Shown here in pieces: positions 1-11,447 of a DNA stretch of 64,000 nt (positions are counted from its first letter, which is position 1; the number at the start of each line of letters is the position of its first letter). Origin of the DNA: Acanthosepion lycidas. Lineage: Eukaryota > Mollusca > Cephalopoda > Sepiida > Sepiidae. The notes under the pieces are model-generated. The model was not told where the DNA came from. It saw nothing but the letters and a program-made list of their open reading frames with translations, and searched no databases. The stretch spans positions 58,723,292-58,787,291 of the forward strand of contig OZ010611.1 in NCBI GenBank assembly GCA_963932145.1, given 5' to 3'. Both the position numbers and the translations under genes were made by a program.

Positions 1-317
1 GAGGCTAGGCCCCCCTCTAAATCTTGGTTGAAAATATTTTTCATTCTAATTCATAGAAATGGAGTAGCGTGCAATGGTGTCGTCTCATACAACAGTGAGG
101 TAGGAGAAAAAATTTGTTGGCACAAATTGGTGATCAGTGTCTTATTTTCTTCTGTTTGTGCCTTGTCTTTAGCTTTTTCTTCTATATTTAACTTTATGTA
201 GAGGCTAGGACCCCTCTAAATCTTGGTTGAAATTATTTTTCATTCTAATTCATAGAAATGGAGTAGCGTGCAATGGTGTCGTCTCATACAACAGTGAGGT
301 AGGAGAAAAAATTTGTT

Positions 318-362
318 GGCACAAAATGGGTGATCAGTGTCTTATTCTCTTCTGTTTGTGCC
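318..362. repeat. Spaced inverted repeat GGCACAAA / TTTGTGCC (representative)
   Basis: GGCACAAA at 318-325 is the exact reverse complement of TTTGTGCC at 355-362, with a 29-base spacer that contains the palindrome TGATCA. The same arrangement (unit positions 119-126 and 156-163) recurs in most of the roughly 318 units. It is lost in the minority reading TTTATGCC or TTTGTACC. With the box at 113-126 this gives each unit three TTTGTG half-sites. A protein site or foldback structure is inference. Confidence 0.75.
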
Positions 363-398
363 TTGTCTTTAGCTTTTTCTTCTATATTTAACTTTATG

Positions 399-419
399 TA
401 GAGGCTAGGCCCCCCTCTA
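399..419. repeat. Short inverted repeat across the unit junction, TAGAGG / CCTCTA
   Basis: The last two bases of one unit and the first 19 of the next form perfect 6-bp arms, TAGAGG and CCTCTA, around a 9-base loop (CTAGGCCCC). This example stands for every C-type unit in the array. In T-type units (CCCCTTTCTA) only the outer TAGA/TCTA pairs remain, so the stem is halved. The structure is read directly from the sequence; cruciform or hairpin formation in the cell is not shown. Confidence 0.7.
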
Positions 420-601
420 AATCTTGGTTGAAATTATTTTTCATTCTAATTCATAGAAATGGAGTAGCGTGCAATGGTGTCGTCTCATACAACAGTGAGT
501 TAGGAGAAAAAATTTGTGGGCACAAAATGGGTGATCAGTGTCTTATTCTCTTCTGTTTGTGCCTTGTCTTTAGCTTTTTCTTCTATATTTAACATTATGT
601 A
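401..601 (+). repeat. Representative full satellite unit (201 bp)
   Basis: This unit is close to the consensus and serves as the reference for unit numbering. In order it holds the six-C run (positions 10-15), AATCTTGGTTGAAATTATTT (20-39), TTCATTCTAATTCATAG (40-56), GGAGTAGCGTGCAATGG (61-77) with the first CpG, TGTCGTCTCATACAACAGTG (78-97) with the second CpG, the GAGTTAGGAG box, an A/T tract, TTTGTGGGCACAAA (113-126), TGATCA (132-137) and a pyrimidine-rich stretch containing TTTGTGCC (156-163). A hand count of the consensus gives 74 G+C of 201 bases. The unit length is exactly 67 codons, which explains the recurrent open frames but is not evidence of coding. Confidence 0.95.
513..526. repeat. 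Palindromic box TTTGTG-GG-CACAAA in the unit (representative)
   Basis: Unit positions 113-126 read TTTGTG, two central G, then CACAAA, giving 6-bp arms with a 2-bp centre. Units of the other common type read TTTGTTGGCACAAA, with 5-bp arms and a 4-bp centre. The box is present in most units across the array. Its shape resembles the binding site of a dimeric protein, but no factor can be named from the sequence. Confidence 0.75.
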
Positions 602-2399
602 CAGGCCAGGCCCATCTCTAAACCTTGGTTGAAATTATTTTTCATTCTAATTCATAGAAATGGAGTAGCGTGCAATGTTGTCGTCTCATACAACAGTGAG
701 GTAGGAGAAAAAATTTCGTTTGGACAAAATGGGTGATCAGTGTCTTATTCTCTTCTGTTTGTGCCTTGTCTTTAGCTTTTTCTTCTATATTTAACTTTAT
801 GTAGAGGCTAGGCACCCCTCTAAATCTTGGTTGAAATTATTTTTCATTCTAATTCATAGAAATGGAGTAGCGAGCAATGGTGTCGTCTCATACAACAGTG
901 AGTTAGGAGAAAAAATTTGTGGGCACAAAATGGGTGATCAGTGTCTTATTCTCTTCTGTTTGTGCCTTGTCTTTAGCTTTTTCTTCTGTATTTAACTTTA
1001 TGTAGAGGCTAGGCCCCTTTCTAAATCTAGGTTGAAATTATTTTTCCTTCTAATTCATAGAAATGGAGTAGCGTGCAATGGTGTCGTCTCATGCAACCCA
1101 GAGTTAGGAGAAAAATTTTGTGGGCACAAAATGGGTGATCAGTGTCTTATTCTCTTCTGTTTGTGCCTTGTCTTTAGCTTTTTCTTCTATATTTAACTTT
1201 ATGTAGAGGCTAGGTGCCCATCTAAATCTTGGTTGAAATTATTTTTCATTCAAATTAATAGAAATGGAGTAGCGTGCAATGGTGTCGTCTCATACAACAG
1301 TGAGGTAGGAGAAAAAATTTGTTGGCACAAAATGGGTGATCAGTGTCTTATTCTCTTCTGTTTGTGCCTTGTCTTTAGCTTTTTCTTCTTTATTTAACTT
1401 TATGTAGAGGCAAGGCCCCCCTCTAAATCTTGGTTGAAATTATTTTTCATTCTAATTAATAGATATGGAGTAGCGATCAAAGGTGTCGTCTAGAACAAGA
1501 CTGAGTTAGCAGATAAAATTTGTGGGCACAAAATGGGTGATCAGTGTCTTATTCTCTTCTGTTTATGCCTTGTCTTTAGCTTTTTCTTCTATATTTAACT
1601 TTATGTAGAGGCTAGGCCCCCCTCTAAATCTTGGTTGAAAATATTTTTCATTCTAATTCATAGAAATGGAGTAGCGTGCAATGGTGTCGTCTCATACAAC
1701 AGTGAGGTAGGAGAAAAAATATGTTGGCACAAATTGGTGATCATTGTCTTATTTTCTTCTGTTTGTGCCTTGTCTTTCGCGTTTTTTTCTATATTTAACT
1801 TTATGTAGAGGCTAGGACCCCTCTAAATCTTGGTTGAAATTATTTTTCATTCTAATTCATAGAAATGGTGTAGCGTGCAATGGTGTCGTCTCATACAACA
1901 GTGAGGTAGGAGAAAAAATTTGTTGGCACAAAATGGGTGATCAGTGTCTTATTCTCTTCTGTTTGTGCCTTGTCTTTAGCTTTTTCTTCTATATTTAACT
2001 TTATGTAGAGGCTAGGCCCCCCTCTAAATCTTGGTTTAAATTATTTTTCATTCTAATTCATAGAAATGGAGTAGCGTGCAATGGTGTCGTCTCATACAAC
2101 AGTGCGTTAGGAGAAAAAATTTGTGGGCACAAAATGGGTGATCAGTGTCTTATTCTCTTCTGTTTGTGCCTTGTCTTTAGCTTTTTCTTCTATATTTAAC
2201 TTTATGTACAGGCCAGGCCCACCTCTAAACCTTGGTTGAAATTATTTTTCATTATAATTCATAGAAATGAAGTAGCGTGCAATGGTTTCGTCTCATACAA
2301 CAGTGAGGTAGCAGAAAAATTTGTTGGCACAAAATGGGTGATCAGTGTCTTATTCTCTTCTGTTTGTGCCTTGTCTTTAGCTTTTTCTTCTATATTTAA

Positions 2400-5300
2400 C
2401 TTTATGTAGAGGTTGGCCCCCCTCTAAATCTTGGTTGAAATTATTTTTCATTCTAATTCATAGAAATGGAGTAGCGTGCAATGGTGTCGTCTCATACAAC
2501 AGTGAGTTAGTAGAAAAAATTTGTGGGCACAAAATGGGTGATCAGTGTCTTATTCTCTTCTGTTTGTGCCTTGTCTTTAGCCTTTTCTTCTATATTTAAC
2601 ATTATGTAGAGGCTAGGCCCCCCTCTAAATCTTGGTTGAAATTATTTTTCATTCTAATTCATAGAAATGGAGTAGCGTGCAATGTTGTCGTCTCATACAA
2701 CAGTGAGGTAGGAGAAAAAATTTGTTTGGACAAAATGGGTGATCAGTGTCTTATTCTCTTCTGTTTGTGCCCTGTCTTTAGCTTTTTCTTCTATATTTAA
2801 CTTTATGTAGAGGCTAGGCACCCCTCTAAATCTGGCTTGAAATTATTTTTCATTCTAATTCATAGATATGGGGTAGCATGCAAAGGTGTCGTCTCATACA
2901 ACTGTGAGTTAGGAGAAAAAATTTGTGGGCACAAAATGGGTGTTCAGTGTCTTATTCTCTTCTGTTTGTGCCTTGTCTTTAGCTTTTTCTTCTATATTTA
3001 ACTTATGTAGAGGCTAGGCCTCGCTCTAAATCTTGGTTGAAATTATTTTTCATTCTAATTCATAGAAATGGAGTAGCGTGCAATGATGTCGTCTCATACA
3101 ACAGTGAGGTAGGAGAAAAAATTTGTTGGGACAAAATGGGTGATCAGTGTCTTAGTCTCTTCTGTTTGTGCCTTGTCTTTAGCTTTTTCTTCTATATTTA
3201 ACATTATGTAGAGGCTAGCCCCCTCTCTAAATCTTCGTTGAAATTATTTTTCATTCTAATTCATAGAAATGGAGTAGCGTGCAATGGTGTCGTCTCATAC
3301 AACAGTGAGTTAGGAGAAAATATTTGTGGGCACAAAATCGGTGATCAGTGTCTTATTCTCTTCTGTTTATGCCTTGTCTTTAGCTTTTCCTTCTATATTT
3401 AACATTATGTAGAGGCTAGGCCCCCCTCTAAATCTTGGTTGAAATTATTTTTCATTCTAATTCATAGAAATGGAGTAGCGTGCAATGGTGTCGTCTCATA
3501 CAACAGTGAGGTAGGAGAAAAAATTTGTCGGCACAAAATGGGTGATCAGTGTCTTATTCTCTTCTGTTTGTGCCTTGTCTTTAGCTTTTTCTTCTATATT
3601 TAACTTTATGTAGAGACTAGGCCCCCTCTAAATCTTCGTTGAAATTATTTTTCATTCTAATTAATAGAAATGGAGTAGCGTTCAATGGTGTCGTCTCATA
3701 CAACAATGAGTTAGGAGAAAAAAATTGTTGGCACAAAATGGGTGATCAGTGTCTTATTCTCTTCTGTTTATGCCTTGTCTTTAGCTTTTCCTTCTATATT
3801 TAACTTTATATAGAGGCTAGGCCGCTTTCTAAATCTTCGTTGAAATTATTTTTCATTCTAATTCATAGAAATGGAGTAGCGTGCAATGGTGTCGTCTCAT
3901 ACAACAGTGAGGTAGGAGAAAAAATTTGTTGGCACAAAATGGGTGATCAGTGCCTTATTCTCTTCTGTTTGTGCCTTGTCTTTAGCTTTTTCTTCTATAT
4001 TTAACTTTATGTAGAGGCTAGGCCCCGCTCTAAATCTTGGTTGAAATTATTTTTCATTCTAATTCATAGAAATGGAGTAGCGTGCAATGTTGTCGTCTCA
4101 TACAACAGTGAGGTAGGAGAAAAAATTTGTTGGGACAAAATGGGTGATAAGTGTCTTATTCTCTTCTGTTTGTGCCTTGTCTTTAGCTTTTTCTTCTATA
4201 TTTAACATTATGTAGAGTCTAGGCCCCCCTCTAAATCTTGGTTGAAATTATTTTTCATTCTGATTCATAGAAATGGAGTAGCGTGCAATGGTGTCGTCTC
4301 ATACAACAGTGAGGTAGGAGAAAAAATTTGTTGGCACAAAATGGGTGATCAGTGTCTTATTCTCTTCTGACTGTGCCTTGTCTTTAGCTTTTTCTTCAAT
4401 ATTTAACATTATGTAGAGGCTAGTCCCCCCTCTAAATCTTGGTTGAAATTATTTTTCATTCTAATTCATAGAAATGGAGTAGCGAGCAATGGTGTCGTCT
4501 CATACAACAGTGAGTTAGGAGAAAAAATTTGTTGGCACAAAATGGGTGATCAGTGTCTTATTCTCTTCTGTTTGTGCCTTGTCTTTAGCTTTTTCTTCTA
4601 TATTTAACATTATGTAGAGGCTAGGCCCCCCTCTAAATCTTGGTTGAAATTATTTTTCATTCTAATTCATAGAAATGGAGTAGCGTGCAATGGTGTCGTC
4701 TCATACAACAGTGAGGTAGGAGAAAAAATTTGTTGGCACAAAATGGGTGATCAGTGTCTTATTCTCTTCTGATTGTGCCTTGTCTTTAGCTTTTCCTTCT
4801 ATATTTAACTTTATGTAGAGGCTAGGCCCCCCTCTAAATCTTGGTTGAAATTATTTTTCATTCTAATTAATAGAAATGGAGTAGCGTTCAAAGGTGTCGT
4901 CTCATACAACAGTGAGTTAGGAGAAAAAATTTGTGGGCGCAAAATGGGTGATCAGTGTCTTATTCTCTTCTGTTTGTGCCTTGTCTTTAGCTTTTTCTTC
5001 TATATTTAACTTTATGTAGAGGCTAGGCCACTTTCTAAATCTTCGTTGAAATTATTTTTCATTCTAATTCATAGAAATGGAGTAGCGTTCACTGGTGTCG
5101 TCTCATACAACAGTGAGCTAGGAGAAAAATTTTAGTGGGCACAAAGTGGGTGATCAGTGTCTTATTCTCTTCTGTTTGTGCCTTGTCTTTAGCTTTTAAT
5201 TCTATATTTAACTTTATGTCGAGGCTAGGCCCCCCTCTAAATCTTGGTTGAAATTATTTTTCATTCTAATTCATAGAAATGGAGTAGCGTGCAATTGTTT

Positions 5301-6225
5301 CGTTTCATACAACAGTGAGTTAGCAGATAAAATTTGTTGGCACAAAATGGGTGATCAGTGTCTTATTCTCTTCTGTTTGTGCCTTGTCTTTAGCTTTTTC
5401 TTCTATATTTAACTTTATGTAGAGGCTAGGCCCCCCTCTAAATCTTGGTTGAAATTATTTTTCATTCTAATTCATAGAAATGGAGTAGCGATCAAAGGTG
5501 TCGTCTCAAACAACAGTGAGTTAGGGGAAAAAATTTGTATGCGCAAAATTGGTGATCAGTGTCTTATTCTCTTCTGTTTGTGCCTTGTCTTTAGCTTTTC
5601 CTTCTATATTTAACTTTATGTAGAGGCAAGGCCCCCTTCAAAATCTTGGTTGAAATTATTTTTCATTCTAATTCATAGAAATGGAGTAGCGTGCAATGGT
5701 TTCGTCTCATACAACTGTGAGTTAGCAGATAAAATTTGTGGGCACAAAATGGGTGATCAGTGTCTTATTCTCTTCTGTTTATGCCTTGTCTTTAGCTTTT
5801 TCTTCTATATTTAACTTTATGTAGAGGCTAGGCCCCCCTCTAAATCTTGGTTGAAATTATTTTTCATTCTAATTAATAGAAATGGAGTAGCGTGCAATGG
5901 TGTCGTCTCATACAACAGTGAGGTAGGAGAAAAAATTTGTTGGCACAAATGGGTGATCAGTGTCTTATTCTCTTCTGTTTGTGCCTTGTCTTTAGCTTTT
6001 TCTTCTATATTTAACTTTATGTAGAGGCTAGGCCCCCCTCTAAATCTTGGTTGAAATTATTTTTCATTCTAATTCATAGAAATGGAGTAGCGTGCAATGG
6101 TGTCGTCTCATACAACAGTGAGGTAGGAGAAAAAATTTGTTGGCACAAAATGGGTGATCAGTGTCTTATTCTCTTCTGTTTGTGCCTTGTCTTTAGCTTT
6201 TTCTTCTATATTTAACTTTATGTAG
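2400..6225. repeat. Satellite units, mixed variants, no clear higher-order period
   Basis: About 19 units, mostly C-type, in an irregular mix. GAGGTAGG/TTGTTGG units alternate with GAGTTAGG/TTGTGGG units without an order that I can follow for more than two or three units. TAACATTATGTA in place of TAACTTTATGTA is frequent between about 3200 and 4620. A few units carry ATTAATAG with GTTCAA or GATCAAAGG. Nothing but satellite is present. Confidence 0.85.
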
Positions 6226-9200
6226 AGGCTAGGCCCCCCTCTAAATCTTGGTTGAAATTATTTTTCATTCTAATTCATAGAAATGGAGTAGTGTGCAATG
6301 GTGTCGTCTCATACATCTGTGAGTTAGCAGATAAAATTTGTGGGCACAAAATGGGTGATCACTGTCTTATTCTCTTCTGTTTGTGCCTTGTCTTTAGCTT
6401 TTTCTTCTATATTTAACTTTATGTAGAGGCTAGGCCCGCCTCTAAATCTTGGTTGAAATTATTTTTCATTCTAATTAATAGAAATGTAGTAGCGTGCAAT
6501 GGTGTCGTCTCATACAACAGTGAGTTAGTAGAAAAAATTTGTGGGCACAAAATGGGTGATCAGTGTCTTATTCTCATCTGGTTGTGCCTTGTCTTTAACT
6601 TTTTCTTCTATATTTAACTTTATGCAGAGGCTAGTCCCCTTTCTAAGTCTTGGTTGGAATTATTTTTCATTCTAATTCATAGAAATGGAGTAGCGTGCAA
6701 TGGTGTCGTCTCATACAACAGTGAGTTAGAAGAAAAAATTTGTGGGCACAAAATGGGTGATCAGTGTCTTATTCTCTTCTGTTTGTGCCTTGTCTTTAGC
6801 TTTTTCTTCTATATTTAACTTTATGTAGAGGCTAGGCACCACTCTAAATCTGGCTTGAAATTATTTTTCATTCTAATTCATAGAAATGGAGTAGCGTGCA
6901 ATGGTGTCGTCTCATACAACAGTGAGTTAGTAGAAAAAATTTGTGGCCACAAAATGGGTGATCAGTGTCTTATTCTCTTCTGTTTGTGCCTTGTCTTTAG
7001 CTTTTTCTTCTATATTTAATATTATGTAGAGGATAGGCCCCCCACTAAATCTTGGTTGATATTATTTTTCATTCTAATTCATAGAAATGGAGTAGCGTGC
7101 AATGGTGTCGTCTCATACAACAGTGAGTTAGGAGAAAAAATTTGTTGGCACAAAATGGGTGATCAGTGTCTTATTCTCTTCTGTTTGTGCCTTGTCTTTA
7201 GCTTTTTCTTCTATATTTAACTTTATGTAGAGGCTAGGTCCCCCTCTAAATCTTGGTTGAAATTATTTTTTATTCTAATTAATAGAAATGGAGTAGCGAT
7301 CAAAGGTGTCGTCTCAAACAACAGTGAGTTAGGAGTAAAAATTTGTCGGCACAAAATGGGTGATCAGTGTCCTATTCTCTTCTGTTTGTGCCTTGTCTTT
7401 ACCTTTTTCTTCTATATTTAACTTTATGTAGAGGCTACGCCACTTTCTAAATCTTCGTTGAAATTATTTTTCATTCTAATTAATAGAAATGGAGTAGCGT
7501 GCAATGGTGTCGTCTCATACAACAGTGAGGTAGGAGAAAAAATTTGTTGGCACAAATTGGTGATCAGTGTCTTATTCTCTTCTGTTTGCGCCTTGTCTTT
7601 AGCTTTTTCTTCTATATTTAACTTTATGTAGAGGCTAGGCCCCCCTCTAAATCTTGGTTGAAATTATTTTTCATTCTAATTCATAGAAATGGAGTAGCGT
7701 GCAATGGTGTCGTCTCATACAACAGTGAGGCAGGAGAAAAAATTTGTTGGCACAAAATGGGTGATCAGTGTCTTATTCTCTTCTGTTTGTGCCTTGTCTT
7801 TAGCTTTTTCTTCTATATTTAACTTTATGTAGAGGCTAGGCCCCCCTCTAAATCTTGGTTGAAATTATTTTTCATTCTAATTAATAGAAATGGAGTAGCG
7901 TGCAATGGTGTCGTCTCATACAACTGTGTGTTAGCAGATAAAATTTGTGGGCACAAAATGGGTGATCAGTGTCTTATTCTCTTCTGTTTATGCCTTGTCT
8001 TTAGCTTTTTCTTCTATATTTAACATTATGTAGAGGCAAGGCCCCCCTCTAAATCTTGGTTGAAATTATTTTTCATTCTAATTAATAGAAATGGAGTAGC
8101 GTGCAATGGTGTCGTCTCATACAACTGTGAGTTAGCAGATAAAATTTGTGGGCACAAAATGGGTGATCAGTGTCTTATTCTCTTCTGTTTATGCCTTGTC
8201 TTTAGCTTTTTCTTCTATATTTAACTTTATGTAGAGGCTAGGCCCCCATCTAAATCTTGGTTGAAATTATTTTTCATTCTAATTAATAGAAATGGAGTAG
8301 CGTGCAATGGTGTCGTCTCATACAACAGTGAGTTAGTAGAAAAAATTTGTGGGCACAAAATGGGTGATCAGTGTCTTATTCTCTTCTGTTTGTACCTTGT
8401 CTTTAGCTTTTTCTTCTATATTTAACTTCATGTAGAGGCTAGGCCCCCCTCTAAATCTTGGTTGAAATTATTTTTCATTCTAATTCATAGAAATGGAGTA
8501 GCGTGCAATGGTGTCGTCTCATACAACAGTGAGGTAGGAGAAAAAATTTGTTGGCACAAAATGGGTGATCGGTGTCTTATTCTCTTCTGTTTGTGCCATG
8601 TCTTTAGCTTTTTCTCCTATATTTAACTTTATGTAGAGGCTAGGCCACCCTCTAAATCTTGGTTGAAATAATTTTTCATTCTAATTAATAGAAATGGAGT
8701 AGCGTGCAATGGTGTCGTCTCATACATCTGTGAATTAGCAGATAAAATTTGTGGGCACAAAATGGGTGATCAGTGTCTTATTCTCTTCTGTTTGTGCCTT
8801 GTCTTTAGCTTTTTCTTCTATATTTAACTTTATGTAGAGGCTAGGCCCGCCTCTAAATCTTGGTTGAAATTATTTTTCATTCTAATTAATAGAAATGGAG
8901 TAGCGTGCAATGGTGTCGTCTCATACAACAGTGAGTTAGTAGAAAAAATTTGTGGGCACAAAATGGGTGATCAGTGTCTTATTCTCATCTGTTTGTGCCT
9001 TGTCTTTACCTTTTTCTTCTATATTTAACTTTATTTAGAGGCTAGTCCCCTTTCTAAATCTTGGTTGGAATTATTTTTCATTCTAATTCATAGAAATGGA
9101 GTAGCGTGCAATGGTGTCGTCTCATACAACAGTGAGTTAGAAGAAAAAATTTGTGGGCACAAAATGGGTGATCAGTGTCTTATTCTCTTCTGTTTGTGCC

Positions 9201-9840
9201 TTGTCTTTAGCTTTTTCTTCTATATTTAACTTTATGTAGAGGCGAGGCCCCCCTCTAAATCTTGGTTGAAATTATTTTTCATTATAATTCATAGAATTGG
9301 AGTAGCGTACAATGGTGTCGTCTCATACAACTGTGAGTTAGGAGAAAAAATTTGTGGGCACAAAATGGGTGATCAGTGTCTTATTCTCTTCTGTTTGTGC
9401 CTTGTCTTTAGCTTTTTCTTCTATATTTAATATTATGTAGAGGATAGGCACCCCACTAAATCTTGTTTGATATTATTTTTCATTCTAATTCATAGAAATG
9501 GAGTAGCGTGCAATGGTGTCGTCTCATACAACAGTGAGGTAGTACAAAAAATTTGTTGGCACAAAATGGGTGATCAGTGTCTTATTCTCTTCTGTTTGTG
9601 CCTTGTCTTTAGCTTTTTCTTCTATATTTAACTTTATGTAGAGGCTAGGTCCCCCTCTAAATCTTGGTTGAAATTATTTTTCATTCTAATTAATAGAAAT
9701 GGAGTAGCGATCAAAGGTGTCGTCTCAAACAACAGTGAGTTAGGAGTAAAAATTTGTGGGCACAAAATGGGTGATCAGTGTCTTATTCTCTTCTGTTTGT
9801 GCCTTGTCTTTAGCTTTTTCTTCTATATTTAACTTTATGT
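6225..9840. repeat. Diverged 12-unit repeat (offset about 2411 bp)
   Basis: Six units at 6225-7430 correspond in order to six at about 8635-9840. Shared markers are CATCTGTGA (CATACATCTG context), CCCGCCTC with CTCATCTG, CTAGTCCCCTTTCTAA with GGTTGGAATT and TTAGAAGAA (6627 and 9038), GGATAGGC with CCCACTAAATC (7029 and 9440), and CTAGGTCCCCCTC with GCGATCAAAGG and GGAGTAAAAA (7230 and 9641). The fifth unit differs between copies: CACCACTC with TCTGGCTTG at 6828 against GGCGAGGCC at 9239. A partial third appearance of the CATCTGTGA and CCCGCCTC units follows at about 10.04-10.44 kb. Divergence is higher than in the other repeats, so this is an old or partly overwritten duplication. Confidence 0.7.
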
Positions 9841-11447
9841 AGAGGCTAGGCCCCCCTCTAAATCTTGGTTGAAATTATTTTTCATTCTAATTCATAGAAA
9901 TGGAGTAGCGTGCAATGGTGCCGTCTCATACAACAGTGAGTTAGGAGAAAAAATTTGTTGGCACAAAATGGGTGATCAGTGACTTATTCTCTTCAGTTTG
10001 TGCCTTGTCTTTAGCTTTTTCTTCTATATTTAACTTTATGTAGAGGCTAGGCCCCCCTCTATATCTTGGTTGAAATTATTTTTCATTCTAATTAATAGAA
10101 ATGGAGTAGCGTGCAATGGTGTCGTCTCATACATCTGTGAGTTAGCAGATAAAATTTGAGGGCACAAAATGGGTGATCAGTGTCTTATTCTCTTCTGTTT
10201 GTGCCTTGTCTTTAGCTTTTTCTTCTATATTTAACTTTATGTAGATGCTAGGCCCGCCTCTAAATCTTGGTTGAAATTATTTTTCATTCTAATTAATAGA
10301 AATGGAGTAGCGTGCAATGGTGTCGTCTCATACAACTGTGAGTTAGTAGAAAAAATTTGTGGGCACAAAATGGGTGATCAGCGTCTTATTCTCTTCTGTT
10401 TGTGACTTGTCTTTAGCTTTTTCTTCTATATTTAACTTTATGTAGAGGCTACGCCACTTTCTAAATCTTCGTTGAAATTATTTTTCATTCTAATTAATAG
10501 AAATGGAGTAGCGTGCAATGGTGTCGTCTCATACAACAGTGAGGTAGGAGAAAAAATTTGTTGGCACAAATTGGTGATCAGTGTCTTATTCTCTTCTGTT
10601 TGCGCCTTGTCTTTAGCTTTTTCTTCTATATTTAACTTTATGTAGAGGATAGGCCCCCCTCTAAATCTTGGTTGAAATTATTTTTCATTCTAATTCATAG
10701 AAATGGAGTAGCATGCAATGGTGTCGTCTCATTCAACAGTGAGTTAGGAGAAAAAATTTGTGTGCACAAAATGGGTGATCAGTGTCTTATTCTCTTCTGT
10801 TTATGCCTTGTCTTTAGCTTTTTCTTCTATATTTAACTTTATATAGTGGCTAGTCCCCTTTCTAAATCTTGGTTGGAATTATTTTTCATTCTAATTCATA
10901 GAAATGGAGTAGCGTACAATGGTGTCGTCTCATACAAGAGTGAGTTAGGAGAAAAAATTTGTGGGCACAAAATGGGTGATCAATGTCTTATTCTCTTCTG
11001 TTAGTGCCTTGTCTTTATCTTTTTCTTCTATATTTAACTTTATGTAGAGGCGAGGCCCCCCTCTAAATCTTGGTTGAAATTATTTTTCATTATAATTCAT
11101 AGAATTGGAGTAGCGTACAATGGTGTCGTCTCATACAACTGTGAGTTAGGAGAAAAAATTTGTGGGCACAAAATGGGTGATCAGTGTCTTATTCTCTTCT
11201 GTTTGTGCCTTGTCTTTAGCTTTTTCTTCTATATTTAACTTTTTGTAGAGGCTAGGCCCCCCTCTAAATCTTGGTTGAAATTATTTTTCATTCTAATTCA
11301 TAGAAATGGAGTAGCGTGCAATGGTGTCGTCTCATACAACAGTGAGTTAGTAGAAAAAATTTGTTGGCACAAAATGGGTGATCAGCGTCTTATTCTCTTC
11401 TGTTTGTGTCTTGTCTTTACCTTTTTCTTCTATATTTAACTTTATGT
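9840..11447. repeat. Satellite units carrying scattered copies of markers from 7-9 kb
   Basis: Eight units. The one starting at 10445 reads GAGGCTACGCCACTTTC with CTTCGTTG, matching the unit at 7431, 3014 bp (15 units) upstream. The one starting near 11047 reads GAGGCGAGGCC with ATTATAATTCATAGAATTGG and matches the unit at 9239, 1808 bp (9 units) upstream. Neighbouring units do not keep the same order, so these are mosaic remnants rather than a clean repeat. Confidence 0.7.

Larger units (their letters stand above)
1..2400. repeat. 8-unit duplication (offset 1607 bp)
   Basis: The first four units (1 to about 800) recur at 1608 to about 2400 in the same order. Shared rare variants are TTGAAAATATTTTT in the first unit, CTAGGACCCCTCTAAAT in the second (201 and 1808), and CAGGCCAGGCCCA with CTCTAAACCTTGG in the fourth (602 and 2209). 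The copies then diverge: the next unit reads CTAGGCACCCCTC at 803 but GGTTGGCCCCCC at about 2409. The left copy may begin before the window. The several differences between copies make it older than the 5-, 10- and 14-unit repeats further right. Confidence 0.8.

Noticed and set aside
181-200. TATA-like ATATTTAA near the end of each unit as a promoter
   Set aside because: It is a common AT-rich string with no associated gene or initiator. Satellite transcription is possible but cannot be supported from the sequence.
281-380. Possible splice signals in each unit: GAG/GTAGGA donor-like and a pyrimidine tract ending TCTTTAG acceptor-like
   Set aside because: Such short matches are expected in T-rich sequence. 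The donor-like form is lost in all GAGTTAGG units, and no exon or gene is present.
3601-3660. CENP-B box-like TTCGTTGAAA in units with CTTCGTTGAAATT
   Set aside because: Only the left part of the CENP-B box pattern (TTCG, four bases, A) is met. The required CGGG to the right is absent, and most units read TTGGTTG instead.
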